Positions 54,933 through 64,000 of a stretch of 64,000 nt of DNA are shown in pieces. The notes under the pieces are model-generated. The model was not told the DNA's origin, searched no databases, and saw nothing but the letters and a program-made list of their open reading frames with translations. How positions within the stretch are numbered: position 1 is the stretch's first letter; each line of letters opens with the position of its first letter. The position numbers and the translations under genes are program-made. This DNA comes from Lithobates sylvaticus (lineage: Eukaryota > Chordata > Amphibia > Anura > Ranidae): NCBI GenBank assembly GCA_028564925.1, contig CM053031.1, positions 162,046,726-162,110,725 on the forward strand, written 5' to 3'.

Positions 54933-57759
54933 TTACAAAAAGTTAGTAATAGTCGACCATTGTTCCCATGATGCCCACTTGGTTTTTTCCTTGGGTAATT
55001 TACCCTCACTGGATGCCATCATTAATTCATAACTATAATGTAGGTTTACGGTATCTAAGAGGTGAGTGATAGAGGGAGTTGTATCTGACTTCCATAATCT
55101 GGTTATAGTTAACCTAGCTGCCAATAGGATATGTGTCGTCACATGACGAAATGAAAAGGGTATGTCTTCAATGGATAAATTCAGGATAGCTAGACCCGGA
55201 GACATTGGTATATCTATCTGGGATATATCTTTTAAGAGAAGAAAAACGGTTTTCCAGTATCCCTGTATGAGGGTACATTCCCAAAATATGTGGAATATGC
55301 TTCCTATGTTGGAATTACATCTCCAGCACTTATTAGATAATGTGGGATAGAATGTTGCCAAGCGAGAAGGCGTCAAATACCATCTAAGGGACAATTTTTG
55401 TGTGAGTTCCCACAACGCAGAGCTTTTCGTGGATTTGTATACACTTCGTGAAGCTTGTTCCCATTGTGATTCTGTATAAGTCGTTGCTAGATCATTTTCC
55501 CAGTGTGTATGTGGTGTGGATTTAGTAAATACACGCTTTTGGTTCAGGGTGTTGTATACAAGTGAATTACCCTTCTGTTTAGGAAATTCAAAGTGCAGGT
55601 ATTTCCATATTACTGAAGAAACTGTATATAAGAGAGGTTTGATTTTGTTAAGGCATTTCAGAAGTTTGGAATATGCAATAAAGTCTGATTCAGGCAAGTG
55701 AAATTCATTTTGGAGGGTTGAAAAGGATTTTGGGTTTGAGTCATGAAATAGTTGATTTATGAATGAGATTTTTCGGTTAGACCAATGGGATGTAGATAAT
55801 TCAGGTGAGATGTGGTTTAAGACTTCTATAGGTATCGGTATCTGTGTAGTAGTGGGTTCTTGATGGATAGTTTGGGTTAGAATTTTCCATGCTCTGACCG
55901 TGGCTATCATGGTAGGGGGAATCGCTTTTGGTATTTTAGCGTCTAATGGAGTGCTCAACAACCAATTTTTTAAACTAGGATGAAATAGTAAGGAAGTAAG
56001 TAAGGAAGTATATTGCACCAGTTTTTATTCGGATCTTGCTGAAACCACTCAGTTGCTTGAGCTATGATCGCTGCAGTGTGATAATCTGTAAAATCTATTG
56101 AACCTGATCCTCCCGCTAATTTGTGTATCCTAAGTATAGAATGAGCGCATCTAGGTTTTGTACCGTGCCAAATACATCGGTTGAGTATCGTTTGAAGTGA
56201 CTTAAAGTAATATTTAGGAATAGGAATAGGAATGGTCCTAAACAGGTATAAAATTTGAGGTAAATGCATCATCTTGAACGCCGCTAATCTGCCAGACCAT
56301 GACAGTTCCATTTTAGCTAATTTCTGAGATTCAGTACGTAATTTATCTAAGAGAGGCTTGAAGTTTGATGAAAAGAGGAGTTTAGTGGTTCTAGTGAGTT
56401 GAATACCTAGGTAAGAAATGCTGTGTTCAGACCATGTGAAGGGGTATTGGGCTTGTAATAGTAATTTAGTGGTGGAATTCAATTTGAGATCTAGTATTTG
56501 TGATTTGGTGACATTTAGTTTGTAAAATGATATTCGTCCAAACCAATCTAAAACGTCTCGGGCTGCTGCTAAGGAGGAGGTAGGATTTGATAATATTAAA
56601 ATCACATCATCAGCAAAAAGACTAATCTTATGAGTAGTGTTGCCAACAGTTATGCCTGAGATGTTCGAGTTCGTGCGTATGTGCTCAGCTAAAGGTTCTA
56701 TAGTTAGATCAAAAATTAAGGGCGACAATGGGCAACCCTGACGGGTACCGTTCGATATTTGGAATGGATGAGATATCATATTAGCCGAAAAAAACTTGAG
56801 CAGCTGGGCAAGTGTATAGTGCCATGATAGCATTATAAATATTGTCTTTAAACCCAAATTTCATGAGAACTTTCTGTAGATAGGTCCAGTGCACCCGATC
56901 AAATGCCTTCTCTGCATCTAAAGAAAGAAGCAGAGAAGGTGTTCCACTGGAATTTACGCAATGGATTAAGTCAATCATGCGTCGCGTCGGATGCTTGCCT
57001 CCCTTTAATAAATCCTGTTTGGTCATTGTGAATCAGGTCTGGCATAATCTTCATTAAGCGTCTAGCAATAGTTTTGGCGTATATTTTTAAATCAAGGTTA
57101 AGTAAGGAGATTGGCCGGAAGTTTTGTGGGGCAGTCGGATCTTTTTCAGGTTTTGGGAGAGTGATAATTAATGCGTTTAGCGATTCTACAGGGAATTTGG
57201 AAGAATATGCAGCTTGGTTAAGAAATTTCAGCAAGTGTGGAATCAAATAGGTAGAGAATTGTTTGAAGTATTCCCCTGTAAGGCCATCCGGGCCTGGTGT
57301 TTTGTTACAAGGCAGTGATGAGATGGTAGCTAGAAGTTCTGGTGCTGAAAAAGGAGCATTTAAATAAGACAATTGTGTTTCTGTCAGAGTCGGTAAATTT
57401 ATCTTATGGAGAAAGTCATCAATTTCCTCTGGGGATGGTTGGTGGGTTGTAGGGTCATTCTTGAGATTATATAGGTCACTATAGTAATCGCTAAAAGCAT
57501 TCGCAATGTCTTGTGGATTAGATAGCTTCACTTTCGAGTGTGGGTGGAATAAGAAGGGAATTTTAGATTTAACTCTAGCCCCTTTGATACGTTGTGCTAA
57601 TCTTTTTCCTGCCTTATTGGATGTGGAATAAGAGATGGCTTTGAATTTGCGTTGCATATGTTCGTATGTATGGAGAAGAAGCAGCCTGAGTTCCTGTCTA
57701 AGCGACATTAATTGTGCTAGTGTAGTGGGACATGCAGATGACTTATGGTCTGCCTCCAA
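54933..57759 (-). pseudogene. L1 ORF2, reverse transcriptase and C-terminal part
   Basis: Continues ORF2 after the endonuclease. Motifs: NKTPGPDGLTGEYFKQF, LPKPEKDPTAPQNFRPISLL, NDQTGFIKGRQ, LSLDAEKAFDRVHW (palm aspartate), NGTRQGCPLSPLIF and LFADDVILIL (catalytic), then FGRISFYKLNVTKSQIL. A C-terminal cysteine cluster, CWRCNSNIGSIFHIFWEC, is followed by the tail to TAG. The frame changes near 57000, 56820 and 56000, besides one at the endonuclease boundary. Not translatable as one protein. Confidence 0.9.
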
Positions 57760-57785
57760 ATGAGCAATTTGGGAAGTAAGGGAGT

Positions 57786-58709
57786 CTATTTGTTGTGTTC
57801 TTTTTTTTTTTTGTGAATGGAGCCCAGTTTTATAAGAACACCTCTCATTACCGCTTTATGCGCGTTCCACACCACGGCAGGATCCCCCACTGAATCAGCG
57901 TTTAATTCAAAATATTCTTTTAAATGAGTAGCAATTTCTTTGGAGTATGTAGCATGTTGTAATATGAAATTATTGGCTCTCCAGAGAAAAGAGTTCCTTT
58001 GAGGAGACGTATCATCAATAATTATCGAAATTGGGTTGTGGTCTGACCATGTCATGGTGTGGATAACAGAGGTAGTCACCTTTTGTAATAACACTTTATC
58101 AACAACAAACATGTCAATTCTGGAATACGACTTGTGTTGCGGGGAGAAATAAGTATAATCCCTCTCTGATCCATGGTGGCATCTCCAGACATCGTAAAGA
58201 TCAGACGATGTCAGGATTTGCCCCAGGGGAGAGGGTCTTCTCTTATCCGCTGAAGTAGTGTCCATATAAATATCTGCAACCATATTAAAGTCTCCGCATA
58301 CAAGGAGATATCCTTGTTGTAACTCTTTAATTTTGGTCAAAGTCTTTTTGACAAAATTTGCCTGTCTAGAATTGGGAGCATACAAGTTGAGTAAGGTATA
58401 TTTAGTTCCATTAATCATACAGATTAAAATAAGAAAACGACCATTGGGGTCACCTATTTCTTTTATGAGGTGGAAGTCAGTGTCTTTCTTGATCGCTACA
58501 AGCACTCCTCTCTTCTTGGAAGAGAAATTAGAATAGAAAATATGGGGAAATTTGTTACTGCGACATAAAGTGGCTGAAAGTGGGGTCAAGTGTGTCTCTT
58601 GGACACATAAGATATCACTATCAAGCTTTTCAGCAGTATGCCACAAAGATTGTCTCTTTGCTGGGTGGTTGAGACCCTTGGCGTTCAAGGATACTATCGT
58701 GAATGGCAT
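57786..58709 (-). pseudogene. L1 ORF2, endonuclease domain
   Basis: 307 codons from ATG 58709. AP endonuclease motifs: TIVSLNAKGLNHPAKR, LCVQETHL, GVLVAIKKD, LLNLYAPN, LVCGDFNMVAD, SYSRIDMFVV and TWSDHNPISI. All expected catalytic Asn, Glu, Asp and His are present. The frame is lost at an A-run (T on the plus strand, 57801-57812), a likely slippage site, where it reads KKKK and stops instead of running into the RT. Confidence 0.92.
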
Positions 58710-59060
58710 ATTTCCTGTTGTGGCTAAGTGATGGATTGTGGGAGACTATAACACTTACAGTTTGCAGATATTTCTTGGTGTATACAGTAAATTCAGTTCC
58801 TTTCGGCTTATCAGGATACCTGGGTTCCGTAACTAGATGTATTTCTATAAAACCTGGAATGAAATTACAATTATATATAACAGCTATTTAAAAATATAGC
58901 AAAAGATATGAAAACAGGATGCGGCAGATTTGTGTCAAGCACAAAAAAAAAAGCAAAGAGTCAGCTTTTACTGCTGCAGTGTGGAACAGTTAATACCAAA
59001 GGCAAGTGAGATCAAACAAAATTCCTGGAGGGGACGCTATAAACGTAGTTAGCGGACCGC
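58710..59060 (-). other. L1 inter-ORF spacer
   Basis: About 350 bp between ORF1 stop and ORF2 start, with no open frame. Confidence 0.6.
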
Positions 59061-60245
59061 TCAGGAGCCAGATACTTCCATAGGTTGATGATTCCGGGAT
59101 CTTTGATTGTAGTGATATGTTGAAGGACGTTTTGGAAGAAGCGAAGTTTCATCTTTGTGGTATTCCGGGATTATTCCCCATTCTTTCAAAAGTTTCAAAC
59201 CCTTGTGTAGGTCATTTATTATATGAGTGGATCCGTTTTTGGAGACAATTAGTGTGGCCGGGTAGCGCCATTTGTATAGAATCTTATGGTTTTGCATTCC
59301 TTTAGTTATGGGGTTTAAATCTCTACGTAGTTGAAGCGTATATCTTGATAAATCAGGAAATATTTGAACACCCTCAAACGGATGTGGTAGAGGGCCTTTC
59401 AGTCTGGCTTCTGACATCATTTTTTCTTTAATATGGAAAAAATGGATCCTCATAAGTATATCTCTAGGCACTGATGCAGCCAGGTGTGAAGGTTTTGCAA
59501 TTCTGTGTATTCTGTCAATTATAATGTCACGTGGCGTAACTTCAGGTAGAATAGTGCGTATAAGTTCTTTGGCGTATTTGGGTAATTCTGGAGTTGTTAT
59601 ATTTTCGGGGACCCCCCTTAACTTGACATTGTTTCGTCTAGAGCGGTCTTCTAAATTTGCTAATTTGCCCCTTATCCACTCTTGTTCATCTTTTACCTCA
59701 TCAATAGAATCAATGATGTCATTGACTGTGGAGGAGCATTCCATCATACCTTTCTCAATAGTGGATACTCTGTTATCTATTAGACTGACATCTGTAGTGA
59801 GTTTAGTAAATAGAGTGGATAAATCAGTCACAAGAGAGGAATGCAGTGATATTAACATCTCTTTCAGTGTAGTGTCAATAACAGGCTGACCGCAGGTTGG
59901 GAAGGATGCCATTGAGGAATGTAAGGCCTGGTTAGATTGTAGTGGAATAAAAGCCTGGGGCTCAATTTCTGAGTGAGGTGGCCGCTGTGCTAGAGCATCC
60001 ATTCTCATTTTTGCCTTAGCTGGGCTGTTCATTAAGGGATCCCCCTCTGTGTCATTGTCATGGGAGCTAGACATCTCCCTGTTTGGTGAGTCACCAGAAA
60101 TGTTATTAGGGATTTCTGTATGTTTAGTCTGAGGCGCTGCTATGCCTTCAGCTCCATTTTGATTCTGACTGACCAGCGCTTCAGGAGGGTACAGGAGTGT
60201 GGTGAGCTTTTGGGGCTTGTGGTCCCCAGTTCTCTTACGGGACAT
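59061..60245 (-). CDS. L1 ORF1 RNA-binding protein, open
   Basis: 394 codons from ATG 60245, no interruption. It is the L1 ORF1-type chaperone that coats the element RNA as trimers. Order: a basic start (MSRKRTGDHKPQKL) with a low-complexity Ser/Pro-rich part; a heptad-like coiled coil at about 135-200 (LSTLFTKLTTDVSLIDNRVS ... EWIRGKLANLEDRSR); an RRM-like domain starting RRNNVKLRGVPENI; and a C-terminal domain with HRIAKPSHL, RIHFFHIKEKMM and RYTLQLRRDLNPITKGM. Length is usual for the clade. The leader of 144 bp carries no long open frame. Confidence 0.88.
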   Translation of the reverse strand: MSRKRTGDHKPQKLTTLLYPPEALVSQNQNGAEGIAAPQTKHTEIPNNISGDSPNREMSSSHDNDTEGDPLMNSPAKAKMRMDALAQRPPHSEIEPQAFIPLQSNQALHSSMASFPTCGQPVIDTTLKEMLISLHSSLVTDLSTLFTKLTTDVSLIDNRVSTIEKGMMECSSTVNDIIDSIDEVKDEQEWIRGKLANLEDRSRRNNVKLRGVPENITTPELPKYAKELIRTILPEVTPRDIIIDRIHRIAKPSHLAASVPRDILMRIHFFHIKEKMMSEARLKGPLPHPFEGVQIFPDLSRYTLQLRRDLNPITKGMQNHKILYKWRYPATLIVSKNGSTHIINDLHKGLKLLKEWGIIPEYHKDETSLLPKRPSTYHYNQRSRNHQPMEVSGS

Positions 60246-60479
60246 TGTTGTGGGTCACTACCGGACTAATGTGGGGAAGTTTTTGTACAAAAATACCGGC
60301 TCCAGCGGTCCCTAATCGTTCCGGTTCGTCTCCCTCACAGCAGAGCTCAGCACTAAGCGTCCATCTCTCTTGCCGGCTGGCCACGCCCCCTGGAGCATTG
60401 ATTTTAATGACGCTTAAAGTGAAAAAGAAAAGTGAAATATTCCTTTAAATATCGTGCCTGGAGGGTGTCTATACTAGTG

Positions 60480-60835
60480 ACTCTTGGTGGGCGCTGGAAT
60501 GCCCTGCTGTGAACTATTATATCAAGAATTGTAATTACATGCCATTGTTGAACAGGGGCAGAAAAATTGGGCCTTTGGTGGTGGTGGTGGTGGTGTTGCC
60601 ACATAACTGTAAGCCCTCACAGTTACTCTTGGTGGGCGCAGGAATGGGCCCTGCTGTGAAATATTAGATCAAGAATTATAATTACATGCCATTGTTGAAC
60701 AGTGGTAGAAAAATTTGGCTTTTGGTGGTGGTGCTGGTGCCACAACACTGTAAGTCCTCACAGTTACTCTTGGTGGGTCCTGGAACGGGCCCTGCTGTGA
60801 AATATTATATCAAGAATTATAATTACATGCACCTG
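60480..60835 (-). repeat. VNTR units of the hAT family, reverse orientation
   Basis: Almost three units of about 145 bp with (GGT)n tracts, reverse complements of subfamily 2 at 17936-18470. Shorter than the array in the first copy, so the copy number differs between copies. Confidence 0.88.
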
Positions 60836-61379
60836 TTAACCACTTGCCGACCGCCCCCTGTATATATACGTCGGCAGAATGGCACGTACAGGCAGAACCA
60901 CGTACCTGTACGTGCCATTCTTCCGGCGGGTGGGGGGTCCGATCGGACCCCCCCGGCCGGCGGGGACGGTCGGGATCGCTTCAGGAGCGATCCGGGATGA
61001 GGGGACGGCCAGTGGTTTCTGGCCACCCCCTCGCGATCGCTCCTGGCGAATCAGATGCTTCCTCTGTCTGTGTCAATCAAAACACAGGCAGAGGAAGTGA
61101 TGTCACGCTCGGTGCGCCGGTCTATGTGACCGGAACGCCGAGCTGTGAACATCTAAAGGTTAGTGCACAAACAGTACACTGACACCAGTACACATAGGCA
61201 CACAAAACACCCCCCTGTCACCCCCTGATCACCCCCCAGATCACCCCCTCCCCCCCCAGTCACAGTGTCACTAATTGCAGTGATCATTTTTTTACTGATC
61301 ACTGCATTTAGTGTCAGTGTGACTGTAATAACTGTCAGGGCAGTTAGTTTTAGGTCCAAGGTAGCCCCCACCCCCCCCC

Positions 61380-62290
61380 CCTAATAAAGGTTTAACCCCT
61401 TGATTGCCCCCCAGGTAACCCTTTCACCCCCTTTTGCCAGTGTCACTAAGCGATCGTTTTTCTGATCGCTGTATTAGTGTCACTGCTGTCGCTAGGTAAC
61501 CATTTTTTTTTTTTAGGTAACCGCCATGTTTATATAGGTTCATAAATAGGTTTATAGGTCAGGTACCCCCATATTACAACCTAAATAAAGGTTTTAACCC
61601 CTGATTGCCCCTAGAGTTAACCCTTTCACCAGTGATCACAGTATAACTGTCACTGGTGACGCTGGTTAGCCAGTTAGTTATTTCGTTATTTAGGTTCCCC
61701 GTCAGGTTTTTATATAGCGTCAGGTACCCCCATATATTACCTAATAAAGGTTTTAACCCCCTGATTGCCCCTAGTTAACCCTTTCACCCCCTTTTGCCAG
61801 TGTCACTAAGCGATCGTTTTTCTGATCGCTGCATTAGTGTCGCTAGGTAACCATTTTTTTTTTTTAGGTAACCGCCATGTTTATATAGGTTCATAAATAG
61901 GTTTATAGGTCAGGTACCCCCATATTACAACCTAAATAAAGGTTTTAACCCCCTGATTGCCCCTAGAGTTAACCCTTTCACCAGTGATCACTGTATAACT
62001 GTCACTGGTGACGCTGGTTAGCCAGTTAGTTATTTCGTTATTTAGGTTCCCCGTCAGGTTTTTATATAGCGTCAGGTACCCCCATATATTACCTAATAAA
62101 GGTTTAACCCCCTGATTGCCCTAGTTAACCCTTTCACCCCCTTTTGCCAGTGTCACTAAGCGATCGTTTTTCTGATCGCTGCATTAGTGTCGCTAGGTAA
62201 CCAGTTTTTTTTTGTATTACTGTTACGGGTGACGCTGGTTAGTTAGCTTGTTTTTTATACTGTCAGGGCACCCGCCATTTATTACCCAAT
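61380..62290. repeat. Tandem repeat, about 355-bp units
   Basis: About 2.5 units starting CTAATAAAGGTTT, at about 61380, 61740 and 62092. Each holds AAGCGATCGTTTTTCTGATCGCT (core ATCGTTTTTCTGAT) and CAGTTAGTTATTTCGTTATT. Sub-repeats within the unit (TAAATAGGTTTATAGG; AACCCTTTCACC) point to an earlier duplication. Confidence 0.9.
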
Positions 62291-63060
62291 AACGGTTTAA
62301 CCCCCTGATCGCCCGGCGGGTGATATCAATTAGGTTTTAGGGTCAAATAAGGTCTGCGTCGCCCCAGGTTAGTGCCAGTACCGCAAACACCCACGCACAA
62401 AGCATACACCTCCCTTAGTGGCACAGTATCTGAACAGATCAATATCTGATCTGATCAGATCTATACTAGCGTCCCAGCAGTTTAGGGTTCCAAAAAAAAA
62501 ACGCATTGTTAGCGGGATCAGCCCAGATACCTGCTAGCACCTGCGTTTTCCCCCTCCGCCCAGCCCAGCCCACCCAAGTGCAGTATCGATCGATCACTGT
62601 CACTTACAAAACACTAAGCACACATAACTGCAGCGTTCGCAGAGTCAGGCCTGATCCCTGCGATCGCTAACATTTTTTTTGTGGTAGCGTTTTGATTCAG
62701 TCGCTTCAGTCAGGAGCTTTTTTACCTGTGAATCTCAAAAAAAATAAAAAAAAATAAAATAGTTGTCGTTTTATTGTTCTCTCTCTCACTCTATTCTCTC
62801 TCTATTGTTGCTCTTTTTTTACTCCATTCTATTCTGCAATGTTTTATTATGTTTTATTATGTTTTATTATGTTTTATCATGCTTGCTTTTCAGGTATGTA
62901 ATTTTGTTTACTGTGTGTTTTAGTGTTGAGCATTTTTTTGTTTTCAGGTGCGCCATTCAGTTGCAACGCGGATTTATTTATCTTGACAGCAACAGCGTTT
63001 GCTCCCACGATACATAAAGCCGCGACTCCAACGCTGTAGGAGGTGATTTCACCACCACAG
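62291..63060. other. Non-coding interior of the TTAA-bordered element
   Basis: No gene supported. Contains GTTTTATTAT tandem copies at about 62841-62876 and AT-rich runs. Confidence 0.5.
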
Positions 63061-63072
63061 TTAAAAAAAAGA

Positions 63073-63209
63073 GCATATATGCCGAAGCATGGGGGCAGCA
63101 GGGGGGGGGAGCGATTGGCTCCTAATGCCACGTACATACGGTCGAAATTCCGACCGTGTGTACACGGCATAACTTTTGCGGGAGGATGCCCCCATGCATC
63201 GGCATATAT
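63073..63209. repeat. Hairpin with a nested palindrome
   Basis: GCATATATGCCGAAGCATGG at 63073 pairs with CCATGCATCGGCATATAT ending about 63209. The loop carries GTACATACGGTCGAAATTCC and its mirror CCGTGTGTAC, similar to Harbinger-type ends in this window. Confidence 0.75.
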
Positions 63210-64000
63210 AAATGGTGCATGTATGCCCATCATTAGAAGTGGGTGGATGAAGGGAGGTATTCTAATGGTGGGCATACCCACCAATCAATCTCTTTTTTTC
63301 GTTCAGCCAAGAGGCTGCATGAAAAAAAAAAGATTACAATATATGTCCAGTATGTTGCTGGACTTTGAATGGTTATACCAGAATGATGCCTGCAGGTTTA
63401 GGTATCATCTTGGTATCATTCTTTTCAGCCAGTGATCGGCTTTCATGTAAAAGCAATTCTAGCGGGTAATTAGCCTCTAGACTGCTTTTACAAGCAGTGG
63501 GAGGGAATGTCCCCCCTCCCGGATATAAACCGCGCCATTGGGAAATTGGGAAAGCATTTTATCACACCAATCTTGGTGTGGTCAGATGCTTTGAGGGCAG
63601 AGGAAAGATCTAGGGTCTAATAGACCCCAATTTTTTCAAAAAAAGAGTACCTGTCACTGCCTATTGCTATCATAGGGGATATTTACATTCCCTGAGATAA
63701 CAATAAAAATCATAACAAAGAAAAAAAATGGAAGGAACAGTTTAAAAATAAAATAAAAAAGCTAAATAAATAAAAAAAAAAACAAAAAAAAAAAAAAAAA
63801 AGCACCCCTGCCCCCCCTTCTCTTGCGCAAAGGCGTACACAAGCGTTGGTCTGGCGTCATATGTAAACAGCAATTGCACCATGCATGTGAGGTATCACCG
63901 CGAAGGTCAGATCGAGGGCAGTAATTTTAGCAGTAGACCTCCTCCGTGAATCTAATGTGGTATCATGTAAAGGCTTTTAAAGGCTTTTAAAAATGTATGT
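63210..64000. other. Non-coding, shared with 53085-53801
   Basis: No gene. Poly-A tracts at 63770-63800 and a stretch near 63900-63960 (TCACCGCGAAGGTCAG; AGACCTCCTCCGTGAATCTA) related to the debris near 53360-53400. Confidence 0.5.

Larger units (their letters stand above)
54547..60406 (-). mobile_element. Full-length L1-like LINE with 17-bp target duplication (element 54564-60389)
   Basis: Inserted in the hAT with the duplication CTGGAGCATTGATTTTA at 54547-54563 and 60390-60406. It is 5826 bp, 5' end on the right, with a 140-bp leader, ORF1, ORF2 and a 370-bp 3' UTR ending AATAAAAACTGATTGAAAAG. A long A-tail is lacking. ORF2 carries about four frame changes, so it is dead but not very old. 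Confidence 0.93.
54309..60835 (-). mobile_element. Second copy of the 10-kb hAT family (3' half), split by an L1
   Basis: Starts TAGGGATGAGCCGAACACCC, the same terminus as 21113 read in reverse. It continues through TTCGAAATCAAAAGTGCTAA and GACTCGGGTCCTGCCCCAGG. After the L1 insertion it resumes at 60407 with the AT-rich tail and three VNTR units, and is broken off at 60836 by a TTAA-bordered element. The rest of the copy, if present, lies outside the window. No hAT transposase within. Confidence 0.88.
60836..64000. mobile_element. TTAA-bordered element without transposase (right end outside window)
   Basis: TTAA at 60836-60839 is followed by CCACTTGCCGACCGCCCCCT. It interrupts the hAT VNTR. 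TTAA insertion is the hallmark of piggyBac-like elements. Over 3 kb of non-coding sequence follows: a short palindrome (GGCACGTACAGG...CCTGTACGTGCC near 60881-60920), a 355-bp tandem repeat and a hairpin at 63073-63209. No transposase frame is seen to 64000. Probably a non-autonomous or internally deleted element. Confidence 0.55.

Overview
The window reads as repeat-dense DNA from an anuran amphibian, most likely a true frog (Ranidae). Evidence: one transposase is very close to what I remember of Frog Prince, the Tc1 family described from Rana pipiens. It sits with L1/Tx1 and CR1 LINEs, hAT, PIF/Harbinger and TTAA-targeted elements, and both Ngaro and DIRS1 tyrosine-recombinase retroelements, a mix typical of frog genomes. 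I see no host gene, tRNA, rRNA or CRISPR array. Nearly everything is transposon, nested several layers deep, plus minisatellites.

Layout. 1-2790: 3' part of an L1/Tx1-like LINE. 2207-3712: recent tandem duplication of the LINE tail plus a Tc1 scrap, whose second copy was split by a Ngaro element (3713-10099, minus strand: gag, RT/RNase H, tyrosine recombinase, SGNH hydrolase, split direct repeats). 10100-11127: second Tc1 scrap, microsatellite, MITE debris and the left half of another Tc1 relic. 11136-21113: 10-kb BED-finger hAT with an 8-bp duplication, two large minisatellite blocks and a broken transposase; inside it lies an apparently intact Tc1 element (18916-20536) with perfectly matching 214-bp ends. 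21122-21331: right half of the Tc1 relic. 21340-32618: an old DIRS1-like fossil opened by two hAT-type insertions (23805-24648 and 25047-30925), the second holding a CR1 LINE.

32622-39958: a PIF/Harbinger element flanked by TTA, with three genes: a two-exon transposase that reads through, a three-exon Myb/SANT protein on the minus strand that reads through, and a MADF gene on the plus strand. The last two diverge from a shared TATA/GC-box region. 39962-45106: Tc1 5' scrap, hAT end, MITEs, a fold-back repeat, and a minisatellite split by a solo LTR. 45107-47349: AT-rich with nothing identifiable. 47350-53070: a second, older Ngaro copy. 53085-54290: TTAA-type MITE debris and part of a second hAT-type transposase. 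54309-60835: 3' half of another copy of the 11-kb hAT family (minus strand), split by a full-length L1 with a 17-bp target duplication (54564-60389). 60836-64000: a TTAA-bordered element with no visible transposase, running off the window.

The units worth most attention are the intact Tc1 element, the three-gene Harbinger, and the Ngaro insertion whose empty and filled sites both appear in the same window. Coordinates are counted by eye from the numbered lines. Boundaries marked by target duplications should be right to a base or two; others are approximate.
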